Shown: positions 46,780 to 59,206, numbered from the stretch's first letter. The stretch: DNA of 64,000 bases from Linepithema humile (GCF_040581485.1 NC_090134.1:10880501-10944500), one strand, 5' to 3'. Numbers and translations are program-made. The notes: a model not told the origin generated them from the letters alone.

Positions 46780-46939
46780 GGGTGCCGTCACATGAAGCGT
46801 AACTTGCGTAAGCGTATCTTGTGTTAGCCAATCAAATCGTTCAGATACTATACGTAAAATTTTGCATATGATAGCTGAATGATTTGATTGACTGACATAA
46901 ATTACGCTTACGCAAGTTACGCCTCATGTGAAAGCAGTC
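46780..46939. mobile_element. 160-base Harbinger-type MITE
   Basis: GGGTGCCGTCACATGAAGCG at the left, inverted at the right, with TGA on each side (46777-46779, 46940-46942). The first 14 bases equal the ends of the TTA-site MITEs at 59867-62734. Confidence 0.78.
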
Positions 46940-47342
46940 TGAGTCTTTTGTAACAATAGCTGACGCAAGGATCAGTGGCCGGCATAGCCGGTGAATAAAG
47001 TCTTTCATTTTATAGTGAACGTATCCTATTGCTCTCCCAATCTGCTTATTCCTGACAAATCACAGTCACTCAGTGACAAACCAGCTCTTTACAAAGTTAG
47101 CAAGAGCTTTACAGCAGTAAGTATAAACTGCTCATGACGTTCGCAGAGTGTCGAGAATTTAGAAAGAATAAAAAAATTTTGAATAGAATACTTTTCTCTA
47201 TCACACATACTCCCAGTATTCATAAGGTTTGTTCTTTATTGCTGCAGTGAGTTCACACTGCACTGAACTGAATTGAAATAGTGCAAGCGGAGACAAGTTA
47301 GTGTAAGTAAGTATAAAGAACGTTTTAGTGCAGTGATCAACA

Positions 47343-47767
47343 TGACGCACCGCGTAATATTAAATGAATTATTAGATTCTTTGGATGAAGAAAATATAAA
47401 TCTAATGCCATCATTTATACCTCTTTTAGATGATGATGACGGTGGTAAGATATGTATTTTATGTGCAATGTATTATTATTTATTGTTATATATTAATAAA
47501 ATTCAAATTTTTTGGAAATTTAATCTAATCTAACCTAATAACTATTTTTTTTGTTTTAATTTTGAAGAGTTACAATTATTACATCCAATTTTTGGAATGA
47601 TACAAAGGATTGAACGTGTCAAAATAAATAATTAAATAGAAAATATTGTTCATAATTATGACAAATTGGATTTTATCATGCATTTTCGAGTATCAAGGAT
47701 AGTAACATATGAACTGATAGATCGATTTAGAGTGTTGGAAATATTTATTTCTTTACAAAGTATATAT
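47343..47767 (+). pseudogene. Harbinger transposase N-terminus fragment
   Basis: Exon 47343-47444 (MTHRVILNELLDSLDEE) splices to 47578 onward: ELQLLHPIFGMIQRIERV, then a TAA (47633-47635), then IENIVHNYDKLDFIMHFRVS and ELIDRF. The pattern IENIV...DF..HFR matches the N-terminal region of HARBI1-type proteins, and of the other Harbinger copy (VENIVNHLNAEDFKRHFR). The frame ends at the gypsy LTR and no DDE domain follows on the other side. Confidence 0.7.
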
Positions 47768-48146
47768 TGTTGCGCCCAGGCTTTTTCGTCGCTGATGCTG
47801 CGTGCAGTCAGCTGAGAGACCAATCGATATTATCGATCGGTCATTCAACGGTTTGAAAAGCTGTTTCTTAGCAACTTTGAAATGTTATAAATAATGTCTC
47901 CATGGTAATATTGTTTAGACGTCTCTATGACAGTCTGTAAATAAACTGTAAGACGTCAGATTTTCGGGAGCTGTCTGCTCGGGCGGACGTGTGCGACGGC
48001 TCTGATCTTTTAATTGTATTCCCGGTTACTCGTATTCATTCAAATTATTGTTCTTATTAAAGTGTGTTCTTTTACATAAATAAAGTGTTCTTTGATTTCT
48101 GCGAGTTCCGTTGACGTGTGCGATACTTCGTTCCGCGAACGCAACA
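47768..48146 (+). repeat. Gypsy 2 5' LTR
   Basis: 379 bases. Includes a CGATATTATCGATCG palindrome. A possible primer site, GGGACTCGTCCGGAATC, follows within about ten bases and resembles sites complementary to tRNA-Pro. Confidence 0.9.
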
Positions 48147-48213
48147 TTTTAGGGACTCGTCCGGAATCGGAGCGATTATTCAGTGCAGTGCAGTGCGGAG
48201 CAGTGGTTTCATC

Positions 48214-49310
48214 ATGTCCACTCGCCAAGAAAAACACGTTCCCAGACTCCATCAACGTCGGCTGAGTCGGAGACGCTGCGCGCAATTCTGTAGGAGCTCG
48301 GACAGCTTCGGGAGGAGCGGAGACAGGAGCAGGAGCGAGTTCAAACAGAATTGAGGCAGCGGGACAAGGCGCTGGGCAGATTGGAGCAGCAGATTAATCA
48401 GCTAAGTCGTTCCAATATTATTACTGGGAATGGCGATCTGGGTGAGAGTTCTGCGACGGGAAATGTTTCGTGCGCGCCCGTAAATTCGGTGTCAGTAAAT
48501 TTGGGTTATAAATTGAAACCAGATATGTATAACGGGACGGGATCGTTAAGGGCTTTTCTCAATTTAATTTGATTGCGAGTGCAAATAATTGGACAGAGAA
48601 TGCAAAAACTATTGCGTTAGCATCCTGTCTTAGGGGAAAGGTAAGAACGGTATTAGATTGTGTTTCGGAAATCGAAAATTTAAGTTTCGCAAAATTAAAA
48701 TCAAAATTAGAGTTACGATTTGGTGAGGGTCATCTCTCCGGGACGTATTACACGCAATTTACAAATAGACGACAAAAATTTGGTGAGGAAATATCGAATT
48801 TAGGCGCTGATATAGAAAGGTTGTCAAGGTTAGCCTATTCAGAATGTTCGGCAGAAGTCCGAGAAAAGATAGCGTGTGCGCAATTTGTTAATGCGCTGAA
48901 TGATCAATTCATAAAACGGACTCTTCAATTAGAGGGAGTTTCCTCATTAAAATTAGCAATTGAGAGAGCGAAAACTGTAAAAGAAATTAACGAAAATAAT
49001 TTTTCGTTAATTTCTTTTACAGTTTTCGCTCTCTCAATTGCTAATTTTAATATAATAATTTTAATATAAAATAAAAAGAAAAAAATTTGAAAAATTTGAA
49101 AAAGATAAAAGAGAGAAAAATTATAATTTTTCTGAAAAATTGGAATCAGAAAAAGAGATAAAGAACAAGAAAAATAAGAATTTTAATAGAAATAATTTTA
49201 ATAAAAATAAAAACAGTTTTCAGAAAAATGATAAAGAAAAAAATGATAAAAAATGATAAAGAATGTTGGCAATATGGAAAGTCAGAACACTTCCGAGCAG
49301 AATGTCCGGC
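48214..49310 (+). pseudogene. Gypsy 2 gag, broken
   Basis: Starts near MSTRQEKHVPRL. Frames switch near 48350 and near 48560-48575. Readable capsid-like parts are LKPDMYNGTG, ASCLRGKVRTVLDC and KLELRFGEGHLSGTYYTQF. An inverted duplication at 48949-49048 then disrupts the frame. The zinc knuckle near 49263 reads CWQYGKSEHFRAEC, with the second Cys changed to Tyr. Confidence 0.75.
48949..49048. repeat. Perfect 48-base palindrome in gag
   Basis: 48949-48996 returns exactly as its complement at 49001-49048 around a 4-base loop. The left arm is gag coding sequence (LAIERAKTVKEI), so the right arm is an inverted duplication of it. Confidence 0.92.
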
Positions 49311-49351
49311 TTTAATAAAAGAAAAGTCAACAAATTAGGTTTTGTCGAATT

Positions 49352-52300
49352 GTTCGGGGTAGATTCGACAAAGAGCAAAGAGGCCCCGAAAAGAGAATTA
49401 AGATTAAGTCGGATTCAGAAAGAAAAGTTTTGTTTTAAAGGGTTAATCAATGAAAGACCGTGTTTATTTAGAGTTGATACGGATGCGAATGTTTCAATTT
49501 TAAGTAATAGAATGGTAGAAACGTCAAAGGTTTATAATAATTCGGGAAATGAAAGATTAATTTATCCCATGGGAAAGGAAATTTTGATTTGTTTTCGGAC
49601 AAATGCAAAGGTGAAATTAGGGAAGTATTCATTGGACTTGTCTCTTTTAGTTGCGGAAATTAGCGACGATTGTATTCTAGGAATAGATTTCTTGTCAGCA
49701 ACAAATGCGAAAGAAAGTCTTCGGTCTGCATTAGGATTGACTGGCAAAGAGTTTGCTTGTGCACGGTTAAATTTTCAAAAAGATAAAATTTTTTTTGCTT
49801 TAAGGGAATTATTTGAACGAGATTCGGAAAATTTAGATTTTTCTCAAAAAGAAATGTAAAAATGCAAAAATTTTGCGAGATTATCAAGATGTTTTCTCGG
49901 AAGAAGTTATCGCTGGAAATTGTGATTAAATAAAACATGAAATAGACGTAGGAAATTCGCATCCTATTAAACAAACACCTCGTCGGATCCCTCTTCATTT
50001 GAGAGCTGAGGTAGAGAAAATAATAAAGGAAATGGAGAAACAAGGTGTAATAGAAAAATCACAAAGTCCATGGTTATCTCCTGCAGTTATGGTAAGGAAG
50101 AAAGATGGATCACTTCGTTTTTCTGTTGATTTCCGAAAAATCAATACTGTGACAATAAAAGATTCTTATCCTCTACCACGAATAGACGATACGATTGATC
50201 AGCTTTTTGGAAATTCTTGGTTTTCTACTCTTGACCTTAAGAGTGGATATTGGCAAATTAAAATTCACCCTGAAGATAAAGAGAAAACAGCATTTTCGTT
50301 AGGAAACGGTTTATGGCAATTCACTGTAATGCCTTTTGGGTTGTGCAATGCTCCGACAACATTTGAACGATTGATGGAGCAAGTTTTGTGTAATTTAATA
50401 TCGAAAATTTGTTTAGTATACCTAGATGATGTAATAATTTTTGGGAAAACTTTTGAGAAAATGTTGCAGCGGTTAGAAATTGTCTTTTTACGATTTAGAT
50501 CTGCTCATCTTAAACTTAATCCAAAGAAATGTTCTTTTCTTAGGAATTCTGTAAAATTTTTAGGACATATTATCTCCAGAGAAGGAGTGACCACTGATCC
50601 AGAAAAAATAATCGCTGTAAAAGATTGGCCGGTTCCTCAAAACAAAAAGCAATTGCGTAGCTTTTTAGGATTTTGTTCATATTACAGGAAATTCGTGAAA
50701 AAATTTTTTTTTCTCAATAAGATTTTATACACTTTGACGGAGAATCAAATAAAATTTGAATGGACATCTCAATGTCAGTTAGCATTTGAGAAACTTAAGC
50801 AAGCTTTAATTTCTTCTCCAATTTTATCTTTTCCTAAGGAGGAAGGAGAATTTATTTTGGACACAGATGCTTCCAATCATAGCATAGGTGCAGTATTATC
50901 GCAAAAACAAAATGGAAAAGAGAAAGTTATTGCTTATTTCAGTCGAGTTTTAACAAAGGCTGAAAGGAATTATTGTGTAACCCGTCGAGAACTATTGGCG
51001 ATTGTTAATTCAATAAAGAATTTTCATCATTATTTATTTGGAAGGAAGTTTCTTGTCCGAACTGATCATGTTTCCTTACGATGGTTAATATCCTTTAAAG
51101 AGTTGGAAGGACAATTGGCACGTTGGTTGGAAAGAGTCCAACAATATGACTTTGAAATTTTGTATCGAAAAAGAAAATCTCATGGCAATGTTGACGAAAT
51201 TTCAAGACGACCTTGTTTAAAGGATCTTTGTAATTATTGTGTAAAAGTAGAATCTAAAGAAAAAGAAAATAGAGAAGAAAAAGTTTGCCGAATTATTTTA
51301 GAAGGAAATGATGTTATAAATTGGAGAAGGGGGCAACTTGAAGATCCTATAGTATCTTTATTCTTGAAAGGAAAGGAGGCCGATGTACGTCCTTCATGGC
51401 AAAAAGTGATTGAGAAGGGATCTTCAGCTAAGGTTTATTGGAATAATTGGGATGCCTTAATTCTTCAAAAAGAGATATTATTAAAAAAATGGGAGTCACC
51501 AACTTTGAAAAATCAAGTTCTTTAGATTGTTGTTCCTTAAAAAAAGTTTGATTTAATTTTGAAAGAAGCTTACGATTCTTCTTCAGGTGGGCATTTTGGA
51601 GTGAATAAAACTTTAGCAAAAATTCGTCAAGGATTTTATTGGGCTTCATGCAAAAAAAATGTGGAGGATTGGTGTCGTTCCTGCGAGGAATATGTAGCTA
51701 AGGTTGGTTTTTCAGAAAAGGGAAAATCTCCTTTGCAAATTTATAATGTGGGAAATCCTTTCGATAGAGTTCAAATGGATATTTTAGGTCCATTTCCAAT
51801 AACCTATTCTGGAAATAAATATTTGCTTGTAGTTACTGATTGTTTTTCAAAATAGGTAGAGGCAATTCCTTTGAAAAATATAAAAGCTGTAATAGTCGCT
51901 GAAACTTTTGTTGAACAGATTGTTTCTAGGCATGGTGTTCCGTTGGATGTACATACGGATCAAGGGAAATGTTTTGAGTCACGTCTCTTTCAAGAAATTT
52001 CAAACTTATTGGGAATAAGGAAAACAAGAACAACCGCTTTACATCCTCAGTCAGATGGACAAGTGGAGAGACAACAGCGGACAATTTTGAATTATTTAAT
52101 TAAATTTATTTCTTCTAATCAGAAAGATCGGGATCGATGAATTCCGATGTTTTTGTTGGCTTATCGTTCTTCGAAGCATGAAACAACAAAACTTACTCCT
52201 TTAGAAGTTTATTTTGCTCGAAATTTGCGAATTCCTTTGGATTTGTTACGTGGTGTTCCTCCAGGGGAAGAAAATCATCAATTAACGCAGAATTATATTC

Positions 52301-52608
52301 TGAATTTAAGAAGAAAACTAAATATAATACATGAGGATGTGCGACGTTCTCTTGAAATAAAGTCGGAAAAGATTAAATTTATTTATGATCGAAAGGCTAG
52401 GGATGTAAAATTTTCTGTAGGACAAAAGGTTTGGTTCTTCAATCCCCAACGAATCATGGGAAAAGCTCCGAAGTTGCAAAATCAATGGGGAGGTCCATAT
52501 AAAATTGTTAAAAGAATAAGTGATGTAGTTTATTGCATTCAGAAATCATCCAAGCATAAGAGAAAAATTGTTCATGCGGATAGATTAGCTTTATTTTATG
52601 AAAGGTAA
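49352..52608 (+). pseudogene. Gypsy 2 protease, RT, RNase H and integrase
   Basis: Protease region has RVDTDANVSIL, where relatives have DTG. A stop lies near 49929. RT to RNase H is open from about 49999 to 51525: LRFSVDFRKINTVTIKDS, STLDLKSGYWQIKI, CLVYLDDVIIF, LDTDASNHSIGAVLSQ and RRELLAIVNSIKNF. Integrase has HFGVNKTLAKIRQGFYW, WCRSCEEY, QMDILGPF, VHTDQGKCFES and HPQSDGQVERQQ, so D, D and E are present. TAG at 51853-51855 and TGA at 52138-52140 both replace Trp. The C-terminus ends HADRLALFYER. Inactive, but the RT half is whole. Confidence 0.9.
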
Positions 52609-53388
52609 AAAGAAGTTGAAACATCCGTTAACCTGTATTAATAAAAAAAAAAAAAATGGAAAAATAATTTCTTTATGTGTTTAGAAATTAATTTTGTTTA
52701 TTTGATTCTGCTTATTTTCTTTCTGTTTAGAGTTTCCTGAAAAGAAAAGAGTTTGAAGGTTTAAAGAAAGAAAGTAGAGTTTGAAGAAAAGAAGTGGAAA
52801 GGATATTTGAGGAAAGGAAGTGGAGAAAGAATATTTGAAAAAAGGAAGGAAAGAAAATTTTGGAAGAAGGAATAAGGACAAAGTTAAAAAGAAAAATGGA
52901 AAAGAGAAAAAAATTTTAAAGCTTTTATAGGAGACTGCTTCGCTCACGGTTTTTGAGCCGTGGTTTTCCCGTGAGTCGAAGGGCGAATGCCGAAGCAGAG
53001 GGCTTGAAAGTCCTTTTTAGGGCGAAGGGTCCACGGTGAATACCCCTTTTTTGTCCAAATTAGAAAGCAGAAGCCAGAAAAATTTGAAAAAAAAAATCGA
53101 TTGGATACTGGAAGATGGAGCTCGGTGACCTGCAGCAAAAGTAGCCCAGAGCAAGAGACCATATAGGTATCCTGGAATCAACGCTGAAGGGTTCGACGAC
53201 AAAATCTTTCATGATACTGAAGGTGTTTGATTGGGAATTTCGACTCTCGGTAACCTGTAGCAGCAGCTCAGGGTAGAGCAGGAAGTTGTAATATCACCCT
53301 GGAGTCAACACTTGAAGACATGAAGACTACAGTCAACCCATTAAGCCAAGACAATTGTCGGGACGACAATTTTGAAGAAGAGGGGCAG
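52609..53388 (+). other. Gypsy 2 3' non-coding region and polypurine tract
   Basis: Purine-rich on + (many GGAAAG/GAAGAA runs). It includes an imperfect repeat pair: CTCGGTGACCTGCAGCA near 53111 and CTCGGTAACCTGTAGCA near 53245, each followed by AGAGCA and CTGGA-TCAAC. GAAGAAGAGGGGCAG just before the LTR is the likely polypurine tract. Confidence 0.7.
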
Positions 53389-53769
53389 TGTTGCGCCCAA
53401 GCTTTTTCGTCGCTGATGCTGCGTGCAGTCAGCTGAGAGACCGATCGATATTATCGATCGGTCATTCAACGGTTTGATAAGCTGTTTCTTAGCAACTTTG
53501 AAATGTTATAAATAATGTCTCCATGGTAATATTGTTTAGACGTCTCTATGGCAGTTTGTAAATAAACTGTGAGACGTCAGATTTTCGGGAGCTGTCTGCT
53601 CGGGCGGACGTGTGCGACGGCTCTGATCTTTTAATTGTATTCTCGGTTACTCGTTGTATTCATTCAAGTTATTGTTCTTATTAAAGTGTGTTTTTTACAT
53701 AAATAAAATGTTCCTTGATTTCCGCGAGTTCCGTTGACGTGTGCGATACTTCGTTCCGCGAGCGCAACA
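53389..53769 (+). repeat. Gypsy 2 3' LTR
   Basis: 381 bases, about 4% different from the 5' LTR, then ATAT. Confidence 0.9.
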
Positions 53770-54367
53770 ATATTATTTTTAGATAGAAACAAAGCTTTAA
53801 AGATAATATTTAATTAAATCTTTCATATATATATATATATATATATATACATATTTTTCAGCTGTTCTATAAATTTGCAATTATTATTAACAATAAGTAT
53901 AAATTTATGTTACAGCATAAAAAACTTTTATATACATGTAGCTTCTCTAAAAAGATAAAACTTTTCACATTTAATAAAAGTTAGTACTATCACAGCTTGA
54001 TTTTCTGAAATACAGATTATTAGTACAATTTCAGTGCTTATAATTTAATTTTAAGAGAATTATTAATTACTTTAATATTAAATAGGTTACTTTAATATTT
54101 ATAATAGATTATGTGTACTTTTTAAATTTCCCATTATTAACTTATCCGATTTTCGCACTGCCCTGCACTGCTTGTTCTTGCTTAAGATCCAGTGCAACGA
54201 GTACCATGAACTGTTGCACCGAGTTCTGTTGCACTGCAATGAAGAACGAATTGGTGCACGTTGCACTGCAATAGAGAACGCTTTAGTGTCACTAGTGTAC
54301 ACTAGTGCAGAAAGTTCGGCAATAAAGAACAAACCTATAGTCTATTCTTATATTTAAGATTGTTTTA

Positions 54368-54513
54368 GGGCCTATCCAGACAAACTTGTATAATCGCATA
54401 AACATATGCATAAAGAAATTGATTGGTCCATTTCCTTATGCATTTGCTTATGGACCAATCAATTTCTTTATGCATATGTTTATGCGACTATACAAGTTTG
54501 TCTGGATAGGCCC
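54368..54513. mobile_element. Harbinger-type foldback MITE
   Basis: Arms of about 62 bases, GGGCCTATCCAGACAAACTT and its complement, flanked by TTA on both sides (54365-54367, 54514-54516). One end of the same family is at 14394. Confidence 0.9.
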
Positions 54514-54524
54514 TTAGCAAAAAA

Positions 54525-54650
54525 AAAATGTAACGTCGTTACCGTTACCGCTACAGACAACGAAAAGTAACGCCGTTACCAATTCATTACTGAGAAAAGT
54601 AACTGTAACAGTAACGACGTTACAAGTAACGTGTTACTTTCCAACTTTGA
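54525..54650. mobile_element. One end of a GTAAC-rich hAT element
   Basis: Repeated GTAACG/GTTAC words and a terminus TTACTTTCCAACTTTG match the right end of the hAT at 3597-15088. The opposite end is not seen. Confidence 0.55.
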
Positions 54651-54659
54651 TAATAATAT

Positions 54660-55470
54660 ACAAACTATTTAATTTATTGTTGTTCAAAGTTATTTATATA
54701 TAATGGAATTAGTGATATAAACTTTTATACAATATTGGAATAAAAAATAAAAAAAGCAGGTGCTGTAATAATTTTTTATGTATTAATTAATTCATTTATG
54801 TTGTAATATGTAGAATATTTAAAATTATTATAAATACATATATGTGTTTATATATATGCGTGTTTATTATTATGTTTCTTTCTAAAATAATATCCCAGAT
54901 AGCACAGAGATGAATGGAAGTTTATAGAGAATTTATTTTAAAGAATACATACAGAATTAGAAAAATGAATATCTGAAGAATTCTAAAAGAATTAACTATA
55001 ATCAGTTTATCTTGAAGTATTCCCCAAAAATTCATTATAATGAATACTTTGCGACTCAGTATTTTATAGAATACTTCGAGAATTCATGAAGAATTAAAAG
55101 TATTTCATTTGTCTTAATTCTAACCAGAGCTGCTAGATTCGTTTACTGCGGCATCCGCGCACACAAGCGAGAACCCAAGCGTACACTTGTGATGCACAAA
55201 GCGCTCTGCGCATCTTCCGACTCATCTCGTGTAGTGTCACGCTGTGTGCTACCAGTATTAAGTGCAATATTTTTTTCTACATAAACAAACGATATATATA
55301 TATATATTATAAAAGACGAAAAGGCGATATTATAAAAATCCATGGACAATTTATTGAATGGTAAGTACGGTTGAATTGGATTCATTTATTATATATTTTT
55401 AATAATTGTTACTAATATATCTACTAAACATATCGACTAACAATGACATTACATCAATATTATAATTCGC
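54660..55470. other. Unassigned stretch
   Basis: AT-rich with no gene. A segment at 54890-55110 has repeated GAAT(A)C-type words. A more GC-rich patch (55140-55250) has CGAGAACCCAAGCG-like words, but I cannot assign it. Confidence 0.4.
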
Positions 55471-55667
55471 CACTCAACAATGTAATTGTTATATATAACA
55501 TGTTATAGTGCACTTTGTAACAGCACGCGCTGTTACTAAGCGTCACGCGGGCTCCACGTGAGCACCCCCATTTAGGGCCGCATTCCGATCCCCCAACTCG
55601 AGGGTAAAAGCTCGAGAAGGGGTAGCTGCCGGGTAGGGTACCCCAAGTGGGAGTAGCGCGACCGGTA

Positions 55668-55675
55668 TAAAAGCC
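55668..55675 (+). promoter_or_regulatory. TATA box upstream of the satellite
   Basis: TATAAAAG in a GC-rich context, about 100 bases before the 67-base repeat array. Confidence 0.5.
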
Positions 55676-55776
55676 GGCTCGCTGAACAGATCGAGACCAT
55701 TCCCCCGAGTACGACTTGGACAAGCCTCAGGACGCACTCTGAAGCTCCGGTCGTACTCGCTCTCATCCCGATAGTC

Positions 55777-56245
55777 GTTCTAGGAGCAGGGCGTTCTCTG
55801 CTTCGGTCGGGTGTTCCCGGCGTTCGACTTCCTATATCTCGTCGTTCTAGGGGCAGGGCGTTCTCTGCCTCGGTCGGGTGTTCCCGGCGTTCGACTTCCG
55901 ACTCTCCGTCGTTCTAGGGGCAGGGCGTTCTCTGCCTCGGTCGGGTGTTCCCGGCGTTCGACTTCCGACTCTCCGTCGTTCTAGGGGTAGGGCGTTCTCT
56001 GCCTCGGTCGGGTGTTCCCGGCGTTCGACTTCCGACTTCCCGTCGTTCTAGGGGCAGGGCGTTCTCTGCCTCGGTCGGGTGTTCCCGGCGTTCGACTTCC
56101 GACTTCCCGTCGTTCTAGGGGCAGGGCGTTCTCTGCCTCGGTCGGGTGTTCCCGGCGTTCGACTTCCGACTTCCCGTCGTTCTAGGGGCAGGGCGTTCTC
56201 TGCCTCGGTCGGGTGTTCCCGGCGTTCGACTTCCGATATCCCTTG
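55777..56245. repeat. 67-base satellite, seven copies
   Basis: Units begin GTTCTAGGGGCAGGGCGTTC at 55777, 55844, 55911, 55978, 56045, 56112 and 56179. Exactly 67 bases apart and nearly identical except the first and last. 67 is not a multiple of three, so open frames through it change frame each unit. Confidence 0.95.
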
Positions 56246-58357
56246 CACGAGAGAAGTCTCTCACTGTCTTCGGACACAGCGCACCGGCAACCGTCGACGA
56301 CTCAGCAGGGCTCGGATATACGCGGTATCGCTTATTTTTTTATTACTTTGACTCCGTACCGTACGAACCGACCGATTTAGAATTAAATAGGATCAATCAT
56401 GTTCATAATGATTTTAATTGCGGCCAAACGCACGACACGTTAAATAAACTACGCAGTCTACTCAGTATTAAAATATTTATTTCCGATAGTTGTATTCGAT
56501 TATACCGTTAACATATTAGACCGTTGCAGAAATGCTCATGTACTCGTTGTTACTATTTTCTTTTATAATTATATTATTAATCCAAATGCTCTATTGAATA
56601 AATATTTATTTTTCTTTAAATTATTTTTGTTAATTTGGAGTCTCCCGAAAAACCACACGAACGAATTCTGGCAAACCGACGAGTTATTCCGCGTCGTAAG
56701 AATCCGCTTTGCTAACTACGCACCGTCGTAATTCCGCATCGTAAAAATCCGCTTTACTACCTACGCACCGTCGAAATTCCGCATCGTTACGCACCGCTCG
56801 TGAGGCGTAAAAATACGCACCGTTACAACTTACATTGTTGAGTGATGTTGAGTGAAATGATAATATTGGTGTAATATGTTACAGTTAGTTACGTGTGTGA
56901 AGTTAGCTCAGCACTTTTCAAATTTTATATTTTTCTTAATTGTGCCGAATTGTGCTATGTTTGTGCCGGTTTGTGCCATAAACGAAAATCGACTACGACC
57001 TATGGTTCTCTTTGAAAACAGAGAAATTTTTTTTTATGCACAAGCAAATTGGATCCAGTACAATTGAAAAACTGATTTTATCAATTATTTTCGTTGGGAA
57101 AAGTTGTTATACTGGCCTAGCACAACAACTTTTCGTAATGACAAAGTGGTCTAAATAGTTTTTTGCAGAATCGGTGGATAATTGTTTATACAGCCATTTT
57201 TGAAATTTATTATTTTGACAAATCCAATGTTTGTGCTGAATTGTGTTAGGCTATCATAACAATTTTTTATTATGAAAAAATGTCGTCAGATCATTGAATT
57301 TCGCGGTGGAGCTTAAATTAGGAACGTGAAATTAGGAATTTTAAATTTTAAATCCATGTAACTTTCGAATTGTAGCAGATAGCCGAATTCTGCGACTTAT
57401 GCTGAATTGTGCTAATTGAAGCGAACAAAAAACTAGCAAGGAAAGTATTGATAACCTTAGGGTTTGATTAAATATTATGGAACAGGTATAAGGGTGGAAT
57501 TGAAATTTGACTTTTTTGAATTTTTACGAGTTGTGCCAGATTGTGCTAATCGAGTGCAACAACTTTTCCTAATGGCAAAATGTCGTCAGATCATTGGACG
57601 TTGCACTGCAGGAAAAATTAAAAATGTAAGTTTTGCTAACCGGACTTCACAGTTATGATCATTTATAATGCACATTTTATTTTATTTCTCTTATTTAATA
57701 AAATCCACTCTTTGCGTTACCCAGAACCAACGACGTGGACGTGGCGGCATTTTGGTACCTTTCGTTGTATTTATAATTTGTATTATTATTTTTATTATAA
57801 TTTTTGAGGAAATTTAGCAAATTTAGCAACCCCGAAAGTGAGAGGCAAGGGGACTCACGTAAATCAAGCACCTCGATGGAATCAGATTTTCGTCACGTCC
57901 ACGCCGTTGATTCCGGGTAACTCTAAGAACGTTTATGAAATGTTTATGAACATGTACAAATTGATGCATGATTCTCTTTACGAAAAACAAACATTTTTTC
58001 TTTAATTGCTAAATTTAAATAAATTTGCTCAAAAATTATGGATTTTCATGAAAAACGTGTCAGACAATTTTAATGCAGAATTTTATGTTCTTTCAGAATA
58101 TGCAATAAAAAATACTACATTTTATTTAAAAAAACAAAGTTGACCTTTATATGACCTTCATCAAAAACTCAAGCCCATCATCTTGTGTCCCCCTCCAAAC
58201 CCTACAACTTTTGTCTGAAACATTTTTCTCTAAACTCAACAGCGTTTGAAATATTCACCTGGCTAGATTAAAATGAAACACACTGTATATAATACGTCCA
58301 ATAATCTGACGACATTTTGCCATTAGGAAAAGTTGTTGCGCTCGATTAGCACAATCT

Positions 58358-58474
58358 CCCAATAAACACAGAACATTGCAGCAACATTGTGGCAATGTTT
58401 GCAATATTGCTGTAATGTTGCTACAATGTTGCAACATTGCCGCAATATTGTTGCAATGTTCTGTGTTCACTGGG
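58358..58474. mobile_element. 117-base foldback MITE
   Basis: CCCAATAAACACAGAACATT and its near-complement ending CACTGGG, with an interior of repeating GCAACATTG/GCAATATTG words. CT on both sides. Removing it restores the match between the two arms of the long inverted repeat. Confidence 0.85.
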
Positions 58475-59206
58475 CTGGCACAACTCGTGAAAATTCGAAA
58501 AAGTCAAATTTCAATTCAACCCTCATGTCTCTTCTATAGTATTTAATCAAACCCTAAGGTTATCGATACTTTCCTTGCTAGTTTTTTGTTCGCTTTAATT
58601 AGCACAACTCAGCACAAGTCGCAGAATTCGGCTATCTGCTACAATTCGAAAGTTACATGGATTTGAAATTTAAAATTCCTAATTCCACGTTCCTAATTTC
58701 GACTCTACCGCGAAATTCAATGATCTGACATTTTTTCTTAATAAAAAGTTGTTGTGCTAGCCTAGCACAATTCAGCACAAGCATTGGAATTGTCGAAATA
58801 ATAAATTTCAAAAATGGCTGTGTTACGTCCTAACCTAGAGAGAAAGGGACGGAGTCAGGCATACGGACGGACGCAACAATATAAGTATGAATTTGTGGTG
58901 TTTGCTCGCTGGTTGGTATGAGAGGAGGCGACCGCGCGAGCCAAACAATTTTCTTCGCCTGAGAACAGGTCAACGATCGTAAGGATCGATATTACGCTGT
59001 TAGAGGCCTCAACCATTCGTTCGTGGTTCCTTTTTCTGGTCGAGACTTAACTCCTTTTACCAAGGGCGGAACCTCGTGCGATTTTCAAAGGAGAAGAGGG
59101 AGGTCTATGACGGAGGTCCTACAACTATTAAGGATTTACACACTAGAATTAGGTTGTAACATGAGTTGACGTTACATAGACATATTTCCTAATTTGGTTT
59201 GATTTC

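Larger units (their letters stand above)
47768..53769 (+). mobile_element. Ty3/gypsy retrotransposon 2
   Basis: LTRs 47768-48146 and 53389-53769 start TGTTGCGCCC and end CGCAACA. About 14 differences over 380 bases, including small indels. Flanked by ATAT (47764-47767, 53770-53773). Leader, gag, protease, RT, RNase H and integrase lie in the usual order but carry many stops, so it is older than BEL. Confidence 0.93.
47225..54336 (+). mobile_element. Second Harbinger element, split by gypsy 2
   Basis: Left end AGGTTTGTTCTTTATTGCTG and right end the complement of AGGTTTGTTCTTTATTGCCG, with ATA on both sides (47222-47224, 54337-54339). Without the gypsy insertion only about 1.1 kb remains, with the first part of a transposase. 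An internal TA repeat sits at about 53828-53850. Confidence 0.78.
55471..56844 (+). mobile_element. Element with 15-base terminal repeats, promoter and satellite core
   Basis: CACTCAACAATGTAA at the left is exactly inverted at the right. Inside are a GC-rich U3-like segment, TATAAAAG at 55668-55675, a seven-copy 67-base satellite, an AATAAA-containing AT region near 56590, and short repeats of ATTCCGCATCGTAA near 56700-56800. It could be a solo LTR flanked by a chance repeat, or a non-autonomous DNA element. No target duplication found and no protein recognised. Confidence 0.5.

Noticed and set aside
52681..53202. Frames antisense to the gypsy 2 3' region
   Set aside because: F/S/L-rich translation of a purine-rich strand; part of the retroelement's non-coding end.
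55777..56245. CRISPR-like array
   Set aside because: Units are contiguous copies of 67 bases with no unique spacers, and the genome is eukaryotic.
55543..56511. Frames on both strands through the 67-base repeat array
   Set aside because: Created by the GC-rich satellite; 67 is not a multiple of three and no family is recognisable.
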